DNA from: Grimontia kaedaensis
GTDB lineage: Bacteria; Pseudomonadota; Gammaproteobacteria; Enterobacterales; Vibrionaceae
NCBI RefSeq assembly: GCF_023746615.1
Contig: NZ_CP082275.1
Location: forward strand, 992,001 to 1,056,000
Length of the DNA: 64,000 bases
Direction: 5' to 3'
The notes beneath the pieces are model-generated. The model did no database searches. It had not been told where the DNA came from and saw nothing but the letters and a program-made list of their open reading frames with translations. The position numbers were made by a program, and so were the translations under genes. Below are positions 61,742 to 64,000 of the stretch, piece by piece. The first letter of the stretch is position 1. Each line of letters opens with the position of its first letter.

Positions 61742-63472
61742 TTACATACGTTCTAACGTGTTAATACCCAGTAGATCAAGACCTTGTTTTATAGTGCGTG
61801 ATGTCAATGCAGCTAGTTTCATTCTGCTTTGTTTAGTTTCGCCTTCTGCATTCAGAATTGGGCACGCTTCGTAGAAACTTGAGAAGGTGCCAGCCAGATC
61901 AAACAGGTAGCTGCACATGATGTGTGGCTGACCTTCGCGGGCGACACCATCAACTGCTTCTTCAAATTGCAGAAGTTTAGAAACCAGTGCTTTCTCTCTC
62001 TCTTCAGACACAATGATTTGGCCTTCGATGCTGTTCGCATCAATGCCAGCTTTGTTGAAGATAGAGGCCACGCGGGTGTAAGCGTATTGCATGTAAGGCG
62101 CAGTATTGCCTTCAAATGCCAGCATGTTGTCCCAGTCAAACACATAGTCAGTAGTGCGGTGCTTAGACAAGTCAGCGTATTTTACGGCTGCCATTGCTAC
62201 TGTGTTCGCAATGTTGTCTTTTTCTTCCACTGACAGTTCAGGGTTTTTCTCTTCAATTAGCTTCTTCGCACGCACTTCTGCTTCGTCCAGCAGGTCAGCC
62301 AGACGAACGGTACCGCCTGCACGGGTCTTGAATGGCTTACCGTCTTTACCCAGCATCATGCCGAATGCATGGTGCTCAAGGCTCATGCTTTCAGGTACAT
62401 AACCGGCTTTACGAACGATAGTCCACGCCTGCATCAGGTGCTGGTGCTGACGTGAGTCGATGAAGTACAGCACGCGATCTGCGTTGAAGGTTTCGTAGCG
62501 GTATTTCGCGCATGCGATATCCGTAGTGGTGTACAGGAAGCCGCCATCACGCTTCTGGATGATCACACCCATAGGCTCGCCATCTTTGTTCTTGTACTCG
62601 TCCAGGAATACAACCATGGCGCCGTCATCTTCGACTGCCAGGCCTTGTGCTTTAAGGTCTTCAACAATGCCAGCCAGCATGCCGTTGTACATGCTTTCAC
62701 CCATCACGTCTTTATCGGTCAGGGATACGTTCAAACGGTCGTAGTTACGCTGGTTTTGTTCCAGAGTGATTTTTACCAGTTGCTGCCATTTTTCTTTGCA
62801 GTACTCGTCTCCACTTTGCAGGCGAACCACGTAGTTACGTGCAGTCTTTGCAAACTCTTCGTCTTCGTCGTAAAGCTTCTTCGATTCACGGTAGAAGCCT
62901 TCGATGTCGCTAAGATCCATCGAAATGTCGCCGCCTTGCGCTTCATGACGCTCAAGGTTTGCGATCAGCATGCCGAACTGGGTACCCCAGTCGCCAAGGT
63001 GGTTAGCGCGGATAACGTTGTGACCCATGAACTCCAGAGTGCGCACAACCGCGTCACCAATGATGGTTGAACGCAAGTGACCAACGTGCATTTCTTTCGC
63101 TACGTTTGGTGCTGAGTAGTCAACCACAATGTTTTGTTTTTCAGCTTCTGCCACGCCCAGACGGTCACTCGCCAGCGCTTCGTCTGCTTTGGCTGCAAGC
63201 CACTCAGTGCTTAAGAAAATATTGATAAACCCAGGGCCAGCGATTTCGGTTTTTTCCGCCATGCCATCCAGATCCAGAACATCCAGCACTTTCTGCGCGA
63301 ATTCGCGTGGGTTACAACCCAGCTTTTTGGCAACACCCATGATGCCGTTTGCCTGGTAGTCACCAAACTGTGGTTTCGCTGATTGACGGACAGCCGCTGG
63401 GCTGCCTTCAGGTGCACCTGCAGCAACCATGGCTGCAGCGACTTTGTCGTTAAGAAGGGCTTGAATATTCAC
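61742..63472 (-). CDS. argS: Arginyl-tRNA synthetase
   Basis: A 576-residue class I synthetase. The GTG start follows AAGGTAAGCAA and gives the usual MNIQALLNDKV. N-terminal Add-1 domain (about 1-110), HIGH motif HVGHLRSTIIG (about 130-140), catalytic domain with MLGKDGKPFKTRAGGTVRLADLLDE (in part, about 373-397), and C-terminal DALR anticodon domain ending RTIKQGLDLLGINTLERM. Lacks a canonical KMSKS, as most ArgRS do. Divergent from yecM, as in E. coli. The leader has two hairpins. Confidence 0.98.
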   Translation of the reverse strand: MNIQALLNDKVAAAMVAAGAPEGSPAAVRQSAKPQFGDYQANGIMGVAKKLGCNPREFAQKVLDVLDLDGMAEKTEIAGPGFINIFLSTEWLAAKADEALASDRLGVAEAEKQNIVVDYSAPNVAKEMHVGHLRSTIIGDAVVRTLEFMGHNVIRANHLGDWGTQFGMLIANLERHEAQGGDISMDLSDIEGFYRESKKLYDEDEEFAKTARNYVVRLQSGDEYCKEKWQQLVKITLEQNQRNYDRLNVSLTDKDVMGESMYNGMLAGIVEDLKAQGLAVEDDGAMVVFLDEYKNKDGEPMGVIIQKRDGGFLYTTTDIACAKYRYETFNADRVLYFIDSRQHQHLMQAWTIVRKAGYVPESMSLEHHAFGMMLGKDGKPFKTRAGGTVRLADLLDEAEVRAKKLIEEKNPELSVEEKDNIANTVAMAAVKYADLSKHRTTDYVFDWDNMLAFEGNTAPYMQYAYTRVASIFNKAGIDANSIEGQIIVSEEREKALVSKLLQFEEAVDGVAREGQPHIMCSYLFDLAGTFSSFYEACPILNAEGETKQSRMKLAALTSRTIKQGLDLLGINTLERM

Positions 63473-63761
63473 TTGCTTACCTTAATTCTGACACCCGGCA
63501 AAATACAGCCGGGTTAAAGCAAAAAATCCGTCAACAATACCCACTGCAATTTGAGGCAAACAGGGCATGGTTGACGGCTTTAGCACTGAAACTTGGGCAT
63601 CAAAGTGTGATGCGCGTATGTAGGCGTAATAATACCCACAAACAGGCGCAGTTTAAAAGCTGAATCCTGCGAAATAGGTGGATTTCATAACAAGTAAAAG
63701 CGTGTGCGTTCCAGTGATATCAACGCTGTGGTAAATTCCTGTCATCTTTGAAGGTAACGAG
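63473..63761. promoter_or_regulatory. argS/yecM divergent region with structured argS leader
   Basis: On the minus strand CCGTCAAC and GTTGACGG (63528-63577, 34-base loop) are followed by ATTTTTTG, like a terminator. Closer to argS, ACCCGGC and GCCGGGT form a second hairpin (63493-63514), about 15 bases before the ribosome site. The order would fit attenuation control, but no leader peptide is evident. Confidence 0.4.
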
Positions 63762-64000
63762 ATGACCATGCCAGCATTAACCGTCGATTCCCTCTACGCC
63801 ACACTCCCCGATTTTTCTGCTCGCTTGGATGCGCTGTTAGAAGTGTTGGAGTTGGATCTTAGCGCCTATCGTGCCGACCACATCGCTTTGCGCATCAACG
63901 ACAGAAAAGCGGCTGAGGAACTTCACCAATCCTGGCTCTCTTCGGGTGAAGAACTTTCCGTGAATAACATCAATGGCCGTCCTATTGTGGTGATCAAAGC
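63762..64000 (+). CDS. yecM: YecM-like VOC-superfamily protein (3' end outside window)
   Basis: First 79 codons of a YecM-family protein. The start ATG follows AAGGTAACGAG; a second ATG two codons later is also possible. The visible part has a helix (LYATLPDFSARLDALLEVL in part), ADHIALRIN near residue 41 and the NINGRPIVVIK strand at the cut edge, matching YecM's vicinal-oxygen-chelate fold start. The function is unknown; a metal-dependent role is inferred from the fold. It is next to argS in E. coli too. Confidence 0.82.
   Translation, partial: MTMPALTVDSLYATLPDFSARLDALLEVLELDLSAYRADHIALRINDRKAAEELHQSWLSSGEELSVNNINGRPIVVIK

Noticed and set aside
1..64000. Mobile elements, CRISPR arrays, tRNA and rRNA genes
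   Set aside because: None seen: no transposase-like proteins, no regularly spaced repeats, no cloverleaf with CCA end or rRNA motifs; gene order is conserved core.

Overview
The window is chromosomal core DNA of a gamma-proteobacterium of the family Vibrionaceae. The strongest markers are a toxRS pair divergent from htpG, an OmpU-type porin, and E. coli-like blocks (apt-dnaX-ybaB-recR, htpG-adk-hemH-gsk, asnB-nagCAB/nagE-glnS-fur-fldA-ybfF-seqA-pgm, gltA/sdhCDAB-sucABCD). Moderate GC and protein sequences somewhat diverged from classical Vibrio suggest a Grimontia/Enterovibrio/Photobacterium-like member, but the genus is an inference. No tRNA, rRNA, IS element, prophage, integron or CRISPR array was seen.

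Layout. 1-4.2 kb (minus): dinG, a TSUP transporter, priC and a histone-deacetylase-like enzyme cut by the window edge. 4.2-7.6 kb: OmpU-type porin with a long regulatory region, a DUF2057 protein, a TraR/DksA-type zinc-finger gene with an apparent one-base frameshift, and a tiny membrane-protein ORF with an FNR-like box before ybaN. 7.7-11.6 kb: apt, dnaX (with a complete programmed -1 frameshift signal), ybaB, recR. 11.6-13.2 kb: toxS and toxR, divergent from heat-shock gene htpG. 13.2-18.6 kb: htpG, adk, hemH, gsk. 18.7-22.3 kb (minus): asnB and a CPA2 antiporter. 22.4-30.1 kb: GlcNAc/chitin module, nagC-nagA-nagB facing nagE and a lipoprotein chitobiase, with two NagC-like operators and a CRP site between nagB and nagE.

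30.3-39.2 kb: glnS, fur, a DUF4442 protein, fldA, DUF2788, ybfF, seqA, pgm, DUF1853 and a NIF3-family gene. 39.2-50.5 kb: gltA divergent from the sdhCDAB-sucABCD TCA-cycle operon. 50.5-59.2 kb: metal uptake, with znuCB divergent from znuA around a near-perfect Zur palindrome, then a membrane-anchored beta-propeller/AraC regulator, a 600-base intergenic region with an orphan minus-strand terminator, and feoABC behind FNR-like and Fur-like boxes. 59.2-64 kb: a HIT protein, DUF924, a GGDEF protein, argS with a structured leader, and the start of yecM.

The genes form several regulatory circuits whose regulator and target both lie in the window: ToxR/ToxS with the OmpU-type porin, NagC with nagB/nagE, and Fur with feo. 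No dramatic unknown system is present. The most informative non-routine signals are the dnaX recoding site, the orphan-terminator sRNA candidate upstream of feo, the kinase-less propeller-AraC sensor, the frameshifted DksA-like gene, and the small membrane ORF upstream of ybaN.
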